A stretch of DNA of 64,000 nt from Sipunculus nudus (Eukaryota > Annelida > Sipuncula > Golfingiida > Sipunculidae): assembly GCA_026874595.1 (NCBI GenBank), contig CM049316.1, forward strand, positions 9,104,839-9,168,838, read 5' to 3'. This document shows, piece by piece, positions 13,801 to 25,860 of this stretch (the first letter of the stretch is position 1; each line of letters opens with the position of its first letter). A model generated the notes under the pieces. That model saw nothing but the letters and a program-made list of their open reading frames with translations, searched no databases and was not told where the DNA came from. Made by a program: the position numbers and the translations under genes.

Positions 13801-14200
13801 AGACTGCTAATATAGCTCTGCAGAAGAGTGGCATGCACAATGATATATCTCAAACTTAGAGCTTAACATCATGTTTTATTTTTATAAAATCTTTGTGTTA
13901 TTTTCATTTTTGTATTCGTACAGTTGTGAGCGGCATGTATCATGAAGAGCACCGAAAATCTACTTTTTGCCAAACGCCTTCATACAAATATAAAAACATA
14001 CCTGAGCAACAAACATGCTACAACTTCATGTCACTTAATAACACGTTTACTGTTTCATGATTAAATATAATGTTAACGAAAAATAGATTTGACACAAAGA
14101 GTCAAATTCTTGTGAATCTTAAAATTATAAATAGTGCGGCGTTTTAAGTGAAGGCTCTGTGCTACCGCCTGTTATGCCAAGGCCAGAAACTACCCGAATG
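10870..14200. other. Unassigned AT-rich spacer
   Basis: No recognisable coding exon is seen. Short frames at 11,116-11,399, 12,383-12,622 and 12,617-12,841 have no family resemblance. A 20-bp phrase ending in GGTAATACCCA is imperfectly duplicated at 13,345-13,384. CGCATGCGCA near 13,064 resembles an NRF1 site and recurs near 33,507 and 63,727. Confidence 0.5.
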
Positions 14201-14221
14201 TAAGTGATGTTGCCCGCGGTG

Positions 14222-14262
14222 TATATAACAAGGACGTTATGGACGGCAGCCCTCTTTGACTC
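14222..14262 (+). promoter_or_regulatory. Possible TATA-box core promoter
   Basis: TATATAAC at 14,222-14,229 sits in a GC-richer context (a CCCGCGG block precedes it). A pyrimidine-rich CTCTTTGACTCA follows 30-37 bases downstream and could hold an initiator with A near 14,259. The call depends on its partner, the strong donor at 14,474; a TATA match alone is common in AT-rich DNA. Confidence 0.25.
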
Positions 14263-14474
14263 AAGCAGGTCTGCTCATTTATCTTAGTAAATAGTTCAGG
14301 ATTGAGGTAGATAATTCTGTGGTTACACTAACGACTGCCAATGGCTTAGAAGAAGAGCTACGTTGCTTTTATTCTCATTATCGGCGAGAGATTTGTCACG
14401 TAGAACTGTTTAACCTCCGCCGTCTGCCAGACATAATAAAATACTAAACGCTTTGCCAGTTTTGTGTCTACAAG
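14259..14474 (+). other. Candidate untranslated first exon ending at a consensus splice donor
   Basis: The segment runs from the putative start site to AAG|GTAAGT at 14,472-14,480, a full match to the animal 5' splice-site consensus. It is less AT-rich than its flanks and has no long open frame from an ATG, so it would be 5' untranslated. No coding exon downstream can be tied to it. A perfect donor nonamer is expected about once per strand in 64 kb by chance, so this is only a candidate. Confidence 0.2.
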
Positions 14475-14527
14475 GTAAGTGCATTGTAAATCATCACGCC
14501 GGCTGTATGGATGCCTTATCAGCCCAG

Positions 14528-14530
<3 letters not shown>

Positions 14531-14597
<67 letters not shown>
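14531..14597. repeat. (CT)n microsatellite
   Basis: About 33 uninterrupted CT dinucleotides. Confidence 0.98.
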
Positions 14598-14599
<2 letters not shown>

Positions 14600-14950
14600 T
14601 CTTCTTCTTCCTTCCATCCTCCTCCTCCTCAATCTCTTCCCCTTCTTCTCATCATTCTACTTTTTTCCTTCCTTTTTTCTTCTTCTTTATTTTCTCCTCC
14701 TACTCCTCCTCTTCCTCCTCACCCTCCATCTTATTCACTTTCTTCTTCATCGTCTCCCTGCATCATCTCCACTTTCTTCTTCTTTCCCTCCTCCTTCTCC
14801 TTCTCAATCTCTTCCCTTCTTCTCATCCTTCTCCTTCCCATTTTCTCCTTCATCTTCTCCTCCTCTTATGCCCTATTTATGCCCTCTCTCCCCTCTTTCT
14901 CTACACCTATATCTCATTTTTTTTCAATCTCGTCTCTTTTGATATGCTTC
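14598..14950. repeat. Polypyrimidine (CTT/CCT-rich) tract
   Basis: Nearly pure C/T sequence follows the CT repeat for about 350 bp on the + strand. Purines are so rare that all three frames remain open, giving Ser/Leu/Phe/Pro-only frames of 143-229 codons (14,453-15,142 and overlaps). These are compositional artefacts. The tract could adopt triplex (H-DNA) structure. Confidence 0.9.
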
Positions 14951-15149
14951 TCCCGTTCCGTCCTCTGCAAGCCTGGGATATGTAGTGTAGGTTTCAACTT
15001 AAAATATGCTGATTGTGTACACAAGAGGGCGCCATCATTTGATATAATCCCTCCAGCAGGACAAGGTTTTCATTCACTCAGACTTGATGATATGATCAAG
15101 CAGTTTGAGGAGCCATTTACCTTCTCATTTAATCTTGATTAAGAGAGGA

Positions 15150-15580
15150 CACATTCAGACAGGACATGTTTCTGTCAAGTGGATTGAGCGGACAATGGCC
15201 CCTTTAACGCGCTACAGGAAGGCTTGGTTGGATCAGGCCATCCATCAAGAAATATACATGTCAAAAGAGCGCTAGTCTAGTCATGTGTAGTTTTTGGCGT
15301 TTCCATTAAATACTGATATCATGCAGAGGATTTAAAATGACCTAGGATTAAGTGCATTTGTTTTGTTAACTGCACTTTGAAAGATATGCTCTGTCCCCAC
15401 GCAATGTTGAGATGGATCACGTTAAACAATATAAATGCTATATGCTGAATCAAAGAAACTGAATAATCGACATATCATGAAACTGATAAAGAAGAATTTG
15501 TCTTATTGAAAGTGCATAAAAATAAAAATACATTAGTTATACAATAGTTATGCAATAGTTATTTCGTGTTATTACTGATT

Positions 15581-15584
<4 letters not shown>
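15150..15584. other. Unassigned spacer
   Basis: No repeat, RNA or coding signal recognised. Confidence 0.5.

Positions 15585-15626
<42 letters not shown>
15585..15626. repeat. (AT)n microsatellite
   Basis: About 21 AT dinucleotides. ATATGGCGTAA is present three times just after it (15,621-15,692), which hints at a small flanking duplication. Confidence 0.96.
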
Positions 15627-15629
<3 letters not shown>

Positions 15630-15689
15630 GTAAAAATAAAATATGGCGTAAAATATATGGGAGGGGAGGGGTGGGCAGCCCCTATGGCG

Positions 15690-16869
15690 TAACGATAAAT
15701 CTACACTCATCCACGGTCTTTAAAACAGAATAACCAAATTAAACCTTTCGGTGTTATGTCATGGTTGCTTGAATATCCCCAAACAAAGACACGGAGAAAC
15801 ATCAAGCAAACAGACAGAAAAGCACACACACATACACATACACGCACATTGGTACAATACAGTCGATATTCAATATTAACAATGTAAACAAAAATCATGC
15901 CGTTTTTAGAATACACATTTTCGTGCCTACATTCTCTAGGTTAAAGTAAGAGACACCTGGAAAATGTAGAACTCTTGTTAAATCTCTGTTTTCTAGAAGA
16001 CAGATTTAGTTCAACAGGTGGCGCAGTCGTCTGGGCGGGGTTGCGGCCTGCCTGGGGTGAAGTGTTATAAGGTACACTTAGTCTCACATGCTTAAGTCGA
16101 CTTAACAATGGTTAGCCTTTAATGGCAATCCTACACCTGTTATATTATTCTTTAACGCTCTTGAGGCAGCTACGTGGCTACGTAACCGCTGTGTTAGTCA
16201 AAAGTCCGTTGTGATCTTTCAGAGTCTGACATATATATAGAGTTCTTGGTTTGCCATAACGTCTGCTGCACGAGGTTTACTCCAGATACACCTAGGTGAC
16301 CAATTTTGTGCCCTTTGTGTAGTTTGAAAGTCTCGATATTTGTATATCTAAATTTTGCGAAAATACAAGCATGTCAATAAATATTTCCTCCTTACATGGA
16401 ACCTTTTGTATACTGTAAATCAATAATCTTTCCGTAGGTAATGGGTTTATTGGAAAATTTTCATTGTTCAAATATATAAAAAGAAACTTTTATTCTTTAA
16501 AACAATAACGTTTCCGTTATGGGTTTATTGACATGATATTTGAATATATAATACGAATTAATGTACACGACCCTGGTGTGGTCTAAAAGTATATACAGCT
16601 GTGTGAAAATGCAGAATGGAAGGTTTATGGGTCAGTTTTTATAACTATTAAATTTATTCCTCACATCGGTTATAATAACCACGAGATCCAATGTGATGCC
16701 CACATGCTCCATTGCAATATCTTTTTAAAATACACGTAAATTTCAAGTGACGGTGATGTAAAATTATATACTTCATTTATCTATAATCAAAAGCAGTATT
16801 ATATAAAGCGAAACATAGTTATATATGCTAACACTGTACACGATAAATATCTTAATGGATGATATGCAA

Positions 16870-16870
<1 letters not shown>
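15690..16870. other. Unassigned spacer
   Basis: GTGGCGCAGTCGTCTGGGCG near 16,019 looks like a tRNA A-box region but lacks a downstream B box. A 69-codon minus-strand frame at 15,707-15,916 holds a Val/Cys run caused by a CA-rich stretch. No gene is recognised. Confidence 0.45.

Positions 16871-16871
<1 letters not shown>

Positions 16872-16934
<63 letters not shown>
16872..16934. repeat. (AT)n microsatellite
   Basis: About 31 AT dinucleotides. Confidence 0.97.
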
Positions 16935-16936
<2 letters not shown>

Positions 16937-17062
16937 CCGTTCCCTCCCTAAAAACCTATAGCCTGCACAATATTAAGAAACAGAAATTTTTTAAAATATG
17001 AGAAAACAATCAACATCTAACAACATATCAGACAACCTTATGGAGGCAAGGTAATTGGTCAC

Positions 17063-17305
17063 ATGCACAAACAACCTCAATTGATAGCTGCGGATTGGAT
17101 GATGTCATATAAACAATCTAAAAAATATAACCAGCTAAAACAAAGATCGCTGCTCATGCACGGACACATTTTATCTGCCATATCATTTGAAAGGATCAAG
17201 AAAATTGTGAATCATAATCTGCAGATTTATTTTGAAATTCTTAATTGCAATATTACGCCGTCAGTTCAATTAGCATCTTCCAATGAAATGATGAAAAAAT
17301 ATTAA
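17063..17305 (+). pseudogene. Possible pogo/CENP-B-type transposase remnant (doubtful)
   Basis: The 80-codon frame holds ADWMMSY at residues 10-16 and SAISFER at 38-44, with a basic stretch between. In pogo/Tigger/jerky-type transposases the second DNA-binding helix-turn-helix (CENP-B type) has a similar order: a D-W pair, a basic segment, then an S-(R)A-(T)SFN-like motif. No first helix-turn-helix, DDE domain or NVDET-like motif is found upstream or downstream, and the spacing is only approximate. If real, this is a short decayed fragment. Chance similarity is quite possible. Confidence 0.22.
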
Positions 17306-17309
17306 CTTT

Positions 17310-20300
17310 TGAGAAAATTATCTCATATCAGATGGACAGAGGTGGTTGGAACAGAATAATTAATGATAAAAAAATTTTTAGAAAATCGACTTAAATGCGG
17401 TATAAACTCTTTTGACAATACTCTATGAGGCTTCAGTGATGGCGATGCAAACCATGCATGTTCTTCATTTTCTTAATATTAGGAGCACTTACTTAATTAA
17501 AAGATGACTGGGGAAAATATGAAGAAAAACTGGATGACGGTTTTTTCTAAATATATATTTAAAACTATGTATTTTAGTCCCCTAAATATTAATTAATATG
17601 GGAGGGGCCTCAACGTATACTTTGTCCCCCTCCTTAAATATAAATAAAGGGTGTACGTCCCTCTGTTCCACCCTGAAACAAGGCCTATATTATGATAGCG
17701 ATCATAACAATGCGGAAGACTATTTATGACAGATCACAATGGCCCCTTCCCGATTGTCGTCTGGAGCCGGGTTGAATGACCGCGGATGATGTCATGGAAC
17801 AGACAATGGTGCGCAGCTGCCTGTACCGTAAACCGGGTCGCTCGCGCGACAACCATCATAAAGTGATGTCGTGAATGACCAGAAGGGTGGTGGGGTGCAC
17901 GTGAACTTTCAAAAAGGGCCATCAGAGGTCACCCTTCACGCCCCCTTGGCACAAATAAAATTGTCGCCCGACTTAAGGAGACGTGCGTGTCTCACCCCGC
18001 CTTATTGATGATGACGACGTTTGGGATTAGTGTGAATGAAACAGGATGCGCTGAGGTGGTCTCTCTGAGAGGGGTTGTCGGCTCAGGAGGAAACGCCTCA
18101 ATGTCTTTGATTTACTTAATCAGGATAAAAACTTAAAGCGAGAGAAGCACGATTTTATGCATTTTATATGCATACTTTGAATCGTCATTTATTAATCACT
18201 GATTTATCTGAAGTAGTCAGTTTGTCAATAGAATCATACAAACAAATAAATATGTTACCATAAGTAAGTATTTTACTTTTAATGTTATATATGTGTATGC
18301 CTTGTAGTTAAATTAGTATAATAATTGTATTTTGCATAGTTTAATAGTTAAGTATAGACATATTTGTGTCGAATCATGTGGGAAAAGGGTATAAACCAAA
18401 CTTTTTCACAAGGAATTGGTTTTAAATGTAATAACCCACCCCTCCTGACATGTATACACTTGGCAATGGTTGCTCAACTCAATTTATCATTTTAATCTAT
18501 GTTGTCCGATATTATAACTTGTTTTACAGCAATGAAGTGTTTACTAGAATCGAACGGTAAGATTCAGATATATCACTCCAAGACAAGATTCATCAAAACT
18601 GTCGGCCATCAAGCCAAGCCGACAACACTAATTAACTTGGCATTCCATGACTTTAGTAACTGGAATACACACTCCACTTATATTATTACACTAACTGCAG
18701 AAAGTAACGGTTCAAGGAATAAGGCTCTTTAATAATAAGATATATATCACACATACGCACGTATTTTCGTGTAGCGAACCCCCGCCTCCCACTGCGTCAG
18801 GTTTGTTTGACATAAACGTTCTTCAACTACAGACGAAAACACAAAGATAACGCTGAAATCGAAGGTTAAATGATAATTGAAGAGACTTGCTCATCTCGTC
18901 AATATGGTATTTTAAGTTTTTTTCTCCGTTAAACCTGTTTAACTCTAGCATTTTTGCACTGGTGGCTTTTTTTTTAATAGAGGATCTAATGAATATTCAT
19001 AAGCACACCTAGGCCGGCACAGGAGGCGTATGAACTAGACGTTCGATCGATATCCGAACTGATGACTAGAGGTCAGGAATGTCAAGATATATACATGCAT
19101 ATATACGTCAATTATAAGCCAGGGAGTGAAGGTAACGTTAGGTATCAAGCCCTATTTTCATACAAGATGATATTTCAAGGTCGTGCTGGCCGTCTGACCC
19201 GTTTAAAAATGTCTCCACGAAAGTCCATGCATGTCTGGCCATTGACCTTTGGCGCTGACGGCGAGACGGAACGCCACCTGCCATGAGGGACGGGCAGAGT
19301 CAGTGAGTCACATGTTTATGTGAATATTGAAAATTGCTGCCTCAACCACTGGTTATCCGGCTCAAACTAAAGTGCCCTGAAGACGGGACGGTTCCACGGC
19401 CTCTTGAACTTAAAGGGTATTCCCGGAACCAAGGTCGGTTGAAAGTGAACTTTCGTGTCCGTGATGGCCGTCTGTGAGAGGCGCGGGTGATTTATAAAGA
19501 CCGCTTGGCCTCCTCCGCCACTCACACACCCTGCCAGGACTTACTGCCGCCAAAAAGTGCGCTCACCTTCAGGCTCGGTACGAAAAGGGCGCTCTTTTTC
19601 TTGGACACCATTCGAACAAAAGTGACTCGGCGTGAAAGAAGGGGTAAAAAATCTGACTGGATGGTGGTTGAAGTACCCAGGCTCGTCTCATGCACAGAAC
19701 GTGCAAGGACAATAAAGCGTGAGGTTTTGTTCTTAATTTCTTCATTCAAGCAGCAAGGACAACCCTTCTTTCATGATGGCAGTATGGATTTATCTATAGT
19801 TATTCAATCATTACGTCCCAATGGTTGTCTATGTATGGCGAAAATGTATTGTTTTATACACGTTGTAACACATTAACGCCCGTGCACCCGCTGATACTCT
19901 CTTTCTGTCTCTCCGAGTCCCTCTCCACGCGCACATGACGGTGATTGGGCCATTTCTTCATCGGGTTGTCACCGATGTGTCACCTGGGGCCCAGCACTTT
20001 AAGTAAATTGGCCCTGACACACGCACACACTTGACACTTCCCCCGAGTTATCTAAGGAGGGCATCCGTGCTTTAATTAAAGTATGTAGGTTTCAGAGTTG
20101 ATTTCCGGTTAATTAACCAACTCCTGGTCACCTGTTAAACCCAGAATTAGAAGCTAACAAGCAAAGCCAAGCAAATTATCTTCATCTATTTTAAAGATCC
20201 TGGCTTAATGTCTGTCAGTTTTGAACCATCATCCCTCATCAGGTTGTAACGTTAATTATTCCATAACCAGTAACCTGGTGTCTTATATACACGTGATAAT

Positions 20301-22700
20301 ATTGTTACATTGAATACATGTAAAAATACTGAAAATCTCAGTGACCTTGTTACAACCTTGTTCCGAGCTGACACGATAATAAATTTGTCCTGTAAGTTAG
20401 TTTTAAACTAAACACAAGTGAAAAATCAGACATCGAGTGAGATTGTTTTGGTACCAGATCAATGAACGGCCTGTTCCGAAATCGATGTACAATTTCACGT
20501 AAATCGGTCGTTGTAGGAATTGAAATTGTCATTTGTATATATTTTTACTACGTAAAAATGCAAAGAAAAGATAACCCAAGCTAGAGTATCTAAGATCAAA
20601 ACATTGGTGCCGTCCCTTTAAAACACATTTATTTCCGCTTTGTGGAGATAGGTGGTTCTGATTGTACTGACTCATTCAATGCATCTTATCAGATACGTAC
20701 AGCCTTGTTATATCAACCGCATTTGCTGCAATAACAAATACCGCTCTTAATGAGTGACGTATTAACGAAAAGCAACAGCACAGTGTAGAACAACTCTACA
20801 TTATTTCATATGTCTGAATTAAGATATCACTTTCCACTGGTACAGATATATTTTATGTTCTTGTTTATGTCTTTGTATTATTATCTGCTTTTAAGCACTA
20901 CATGATGCACAACCAAAATGAAAATTTAAGTCCCGAGTTATAAAATAAAAACTGTTCAATAATGTTATACATTTTGCGGCCTGTTATATCGTATAACATT
21001 GAGGGTTTTGAAATGTCGGCTTTGTTATTTTATTTACCTATAAATTCGCATTAAATTTGTTATTCCTTTCGCCTTCCCGTTCGGAAGGCATATAAAGGAT
21101 TTTATATAATTACAGTAAAGCCATTTAAGAACGTCTTTTCCAGACAAAGAATGCGTAATTTGTGATTTTTTTGCAATTTTCTGATGGTCTGTCAATCACG
21201 TGTCTGGAGTTTCGTCAGGCTTGGTCACCTCAATAAGATCCGACACAAACTACAGAGCAACAGGGTGCGTTTAATTTTGTGAAAGCTTTACTATTTTACA
21301 ATGTTTAAGATGACAAAGACATTGGCACTTTTGGATCATATATTAAAGTCACTATGGCATGAGGTATCGTAGTAAAAACTATGAATTCTTCAAAAATTAT
21401 AGGTAACATAATTAGTTCTCACGCATGAATACACATATAGCGTAATCTGACAGGAGTGCTAATTAATTTCACATGTATAATTACTGGTTGCAAACGCGGT
21501 GGAAGGACGTAGAAAGAGACGGATAATTTTGTACAACAATTCATATACACGTATCAATTACCTGTAGAAAAAATGTAACATAAACATATACATTACTTAA
21601 TCCTGTTGGTGTATCTATTATAATAAACGGAGGTTTGGTTTATTTCAACATATATTATCCAGGTTTGTAAATATATACCTATGATAGCTGATATGTGAGA
21701 AAATATTTGTTCTTTTCATTGGCTGAGCTGTTTAGTTTGAAAATTGGTGGAAGTTTATTCCCGCCGGGGGGTATTGTGGGAATATTACATTGATCATCCA
21801 AGTTCTGATTAATCACCATCATACGGGAAGAATAAGCCAGACTGGTCCCAATTAGGGTTCTAGGGAGGAAGGGTCTGCAAATAGGCTTAAATAGAAGAGA
21901 AATAAATAAAGATCAAAGGAGGGGACTGATGAGTGTTTGCAGTGGGGGAGACGGCACTTCGTGACATGGCCAGACAAGACGCCGGAACAGACCTCAGAGG
22001 GACCAGACAGTGGGGATGCCACGCTGCTTTGGCCGTGGCGTCTCGGCTTTCCGTAGCTTGTCATACGACGGCTGAAGAATGGCATCTAAGCAAGCAAAAA
22101 TATAATCAGCGGGTCTGCTGACTCGACAGATATGTCCTCCTATAAATAATACAGACTGGACTGAAGGAGAGGGTTTAGGCCAGGTTACTTTATTTAAAGT
22201 ACTCTTCATCTCGGTTCAGATTGGAGAATATGGCGACGCAGGTAGATTCACCGGGGTCTCCATGAAACTACACAAACCTTTGTTATGTACGGACTGGAAA
22301 TCCGCAGGCTTACACATAAATGAAATTTTCCTGGAATCAAGAAATGCCAAGTGTAGGCGAGTGCGCTGGTCCATTCATGTATTTTTCACAGCATATTTTT
22401 ATATCGCTACCACAATCCATAAATAGCACTATCTAGTTTGCTGAGGAGGGCTCGGTCCCAATAAATCCGTCCCCTGGTCTTCCGTCCGCCTTTGATGCCG
22501 GTTTTAAGCTCATCTTTTATTGAAACCTCAGCACAAATCACATCGGCCCCAATGAATACGTGATCGGCAGGAGAGCCCCAGCTACCACTCGCAAACGGAT
22601 GATGTGAATAAAAAAAAATGTGAATGACATTTACACTTTTGGTCCAACATGTACACCTAGCGGGTTTTTTTCAGAATGTCCCATTATCACACAGCCATTC
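17310..22700. other. Long unassigned stretch with GC-richer islands
   Basis: GC-richer blocks lie at about 17,730-18,110, 19,160-19,560 and 21,850-22,110 in otherwise AT-rich DNA. Frames inside them, including a 129-codon + frame at 19,487-19,876 and paired frames at 21,852-22,209, show no recognisable domain and no coherent exon structure. Such islands in non-coding invertebrate DNA may be regulatory or old exons; neither can be shown here. No tandem or inverted repeat longer than a few tens of bases was found. Confidence 0.4.
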
Positions 22701-22714
22701 ACCAAGTTCTGATT

Positions 22715-22739
22715 ATACCCTCGCAGAGAGGCGGGGTAT
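22715..22739. repeat. Hairpin ATACCC(T)CGC / GCGGGGTAT
   Basis: The arms 22,715-22,724 and 22,731-22,739 form nine base pairs with one bulged T, around a six-base AGAGAG loop. A similar GC-rich hairpin flanked by AT is at 40,131-40,152. Hairpins of this kind often mark transposon ends in invertebrates, but the rest of such an element is not identified. Confidence 0.55.
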
Positions 22740-23454
22740 GATATATTCCGCTTGATTCATATCCTAATTGGTTGGTATGTCCCTTAGCAACTATAACTTG
22801 AAAATATTGAACTGATTTTAATTAATTTTGTGTGGAGGCTTGGGAAAATACTCCAAGAACAATCCTTTTAACATTTTAGGTAAGCTAGATCTCCAGAATG
22901 TTTTTCATTGAGGTAAGCTTGACCTCCATAATTTTTTCATTGAGGTAAGCTTGACCTCGATCATGTTTTTCATTGAGGCAAGCTGGACCTCCATCATGTT
23001 TTTCATTGAGGTAAGCTTGAACTCCATCATGTTTTTATTGAGGTTAGCTTGAACTCCATCACGTTCTTTATTGAGGTAAGATTAAACTCCATCATGTTTT
23101 TCATTGGATAAGCTTGAACTCCATCATGTTTTTCATTGGATAAGCTTGGACTCCATCATGTTTTTCATTGAGGTTAGCTTGAACTCCATCACGTTTTTCA
23201 TTGAGGTAAGCTTGAACTCCATCATGTTTTTCATTGGATAAGCTTGAACTCCATCATGTTTTTCTTTGGATAAGCTTGAACTCCATCATGTTTCTCATTG
23301 AGGTAAGCTTGAACTCCATCATGTTTTTCATTGAGGTAAGCTTGAAATCCATCATGTTTTTCATTAGATTAGCTGGAACTCCATCATGTTTTTCATTGGA
23401 TAAGCTTGAACTCCATCATGTTTTTCATTGAGTTAAGCTTGAACTCCATCATGT

Positions 23455-24606
23455 TTTTCATTGGATAAGCTTGAACTCCATCATGTTTTTCATTGGATAA
23501 GCTTGAACTCCATCACGTTTTTCATTGAGGTAAGCTTGAACTCCATCATGTTTTTCATTGGATAAGCTTGAACTTCATCATGTTTTTCATTGGATAAGCT
23601 TGAACTCCATCATGTTTTTCATTGGATAAGCTTGAACTCCATCACGTTTTTCATTGAGGTAAGCTTGAAACTCCATCATGTTTTTCATTGGATAAGCTTG
23701 AACTCCATCATGTTTTTCATTAGATAAGCTTGAACTCCATCACGTTTTTCATTGAGGTAAGCTTGAACTCCATCATGTTTTTCATTGGATAAGCTTGAAT
23801 TCCATCATGTTTTTCATTGGATAAGCTGGAACTCCATCATGTTTTTCGTTGGATAAGCTTGAATTCCATCACGTTTTTCATTGAGGTTAGCTTGAACTCC
23901 ATCATGTTTTTCATTGGATAAGTTTGAACTCCATCATGTTTTTCTTTGGATTAGCTTGAACTCCATCATGTTTTTCATTGGATTAGCTTGAACTCCATCA
24001 TGTTTTTCATTAGATAAGCTTGAACTCAACATGTTTTTCATTGGATAAGCTTGAACTCCATCATGTTTTTCATTGGATAAGCTTGAACTCCATCATGTTT
24101 TTCATTGAGGTAAGCTTGAACTCCATCATGTTTTTCATTGGATAAGCTTGAACTCCATCATGTTTTTCATTGGATAAGCTTGAACTCCATCATGTTTTTC
24201 ATTGGATAAGCTTGAACTCCATCACGTTTTTCATTGGATAAGTTTGAACTCCATCATGTTTTTCTTTGGATTAGCTTGAACTCCATCATGTTTTTCATTG
24301 GATAAGCTTGAACTCCATCATGTTTTTCATTGAGGTAAGCTTGAACTCAATCATGTTTTTCATTGAGGTAAGCTTGAACTCCATCATGTTTTCATTGGAT
24401 AAGCTTGAACTCCATCATGTTTTTCATTGGATAAGCTTGAACTCCATCATGTTTTTCATTGGATAAGCTTGAACTCCATCACGTTTTTCATCAGATAAGC
24501 TTGAACTCATTCATGTTTTTCATTGGATAAGCTTGAACCCCATCATGTTTTTCATTAGATAAGCTTGAACTCCATCATGTTTTTCATTGGATAAGCTTGA
24601 ACTCCA
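23455..24606. repeat. Segmental duplication inside the satellite, copy A (~1,152 bp)
   Basis: Rare unit variants occur in the same order here and 1,254 bp downstream. GAACTTCATC is at 23,570 and 24,824, ACTCAAC at 24,024 and 25,278, the four-T CATGTTTTCATTGG at 24,385 and 25,639, and TTCATCAGAT at 24,487 and 25,741. Matching starts near 23,455 and is lost near 24,606. Confidence 0.92.
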
Positions 24607-24708
24607 TCATGTTTTTCATTGGATAAGCTTGAACTCCATCATGTTTTTCATTGGATAAGCTTGAACTCCATCACGTTTTTCATCAGATAAGCTTGAACTC
24701 ATTCATGT

Positions 24709-25860
24709 TTTTCATTGGATAAGCTTGAACTCCATCATGTTTTTCATTGGATAAGCTTGAACTCCATCACGTTTTTCATTGAGGTAAGCTTGAACTCCAT
24801 CATGTTTTTCATTGGATAAGCTTGAACTTCATCATGTTTTTCATTGGATAAGCTTGAACTCCATCATGTTTTTCATTGGATAAGCTTGAACTCCATCACG
24901 TTTTTCATTGAGGTAAGCTTGAAACTCCATCATGTTTTTCATTGGATAAGCTTGAACTCCATCATGTTTTTCATTGGATAAGCTTGAACTCCATCACGTT
25001 TTTCGTTGAGGTAAGCTTGAACTCCATCATGTTTTTCATTGGATAAGCTTGAATTCCATCATGTTTTTCATTGGATAAGCTGGAACTCCATCATGTTTTT
25101 CGTTGGATAAGCTTGAATTCCATCACGTTTTTCATTGAGGTTAGCTTGAACTCCATCATGTTTTTCATTGGATAAGTTTGAACTCCATCATGTTTTTCTT
25201 TGGATTAGCTTGAACTCCATCATGTTTTTCATTGGATTAGCTTGAACTCCATCATGTTTTTCATTAGATAAGCTTGAACTCAACATGTTTTTCATTGGAT
25301 AAGCTTGAACTCCATCATGTTTTTCATTGGATAAGCTTGAACTCCATCATGTTTTTCATTGAGGTAAGCTTGAACTCCATCATGTTTTTCATTGGATAAG
25401 CTTGAACTCCATCATGTTTTTCATTGGATAAGCTTGAACTCCATCATGTTTTTCATTGGATAAGCTTGAACTCCATCACGTTTTTCATTGGATAAGTTTG
25501 AACTCCATCATGTTTTTCTTTGGATTAGCTTGAACTCCATCATGTTTTTCATTGGATAAGCTTGAACTCCATCATGTTTTTCATTGAGGTAAGCTTGAAC
25601 TCAATCATGTTTTTCATTGAGGTAAGCTTGAACTCCATCATGTTTTCATTGGATAAGCTTGAACTCCATCATGTTTTTCATTGGATAAGCTTGAACTCCA
25701 TCATGTTTTTCATTGGATAAGCTTGAACTCCATCACGTTTTTCATCAGATAAGCTTGAACTCATTCATGTTTTTCATTGGATAAGCTTGAACTCCATCAT
25801 GTTTTTCATTAGATAAGCTTGAACTCCATCATGTTTTTCATTGGATAAGCTTGAACTCCA
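24709..25860. repeat. Segmental duplication inside the satellite, copy B (~1,152 bp)
   Basis: This copy follows copy A at a constant offset of 1,254 bp with only a handful of base differences (for example TAGATAAG versus GGATAAG near 24,971, and CATTGAGG versus CGTTGAGG near 25,003). The length equals about 36 units. Separately, TTCATCAGAT at 24,487 reappears at 24,679, a 192-bp (six-unit) duplication just before copy B. Confidence 0.92.

Noticed and set aside
14453-15142. 229-codon frame and two overlapping Ser/Leu/Pro-rich frames
   Set aside because: All arise from a CT microsatellite and an almost pure polypyrimidine tract, which cannot contain stop codons in any + frame.
19487-19876. 129-codon + frame in a GC-richer block
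   Set aside because: No recognisable domain; the opposite strand is also open over part of it, and no splice or promoter context supports it.
23234-23431. 65-codon frame with a repeated LNSIMF-like phrase
   Set aside because: Satellite artefact; unit length is not a multiple of three, so the phrase dissolves after a few units.
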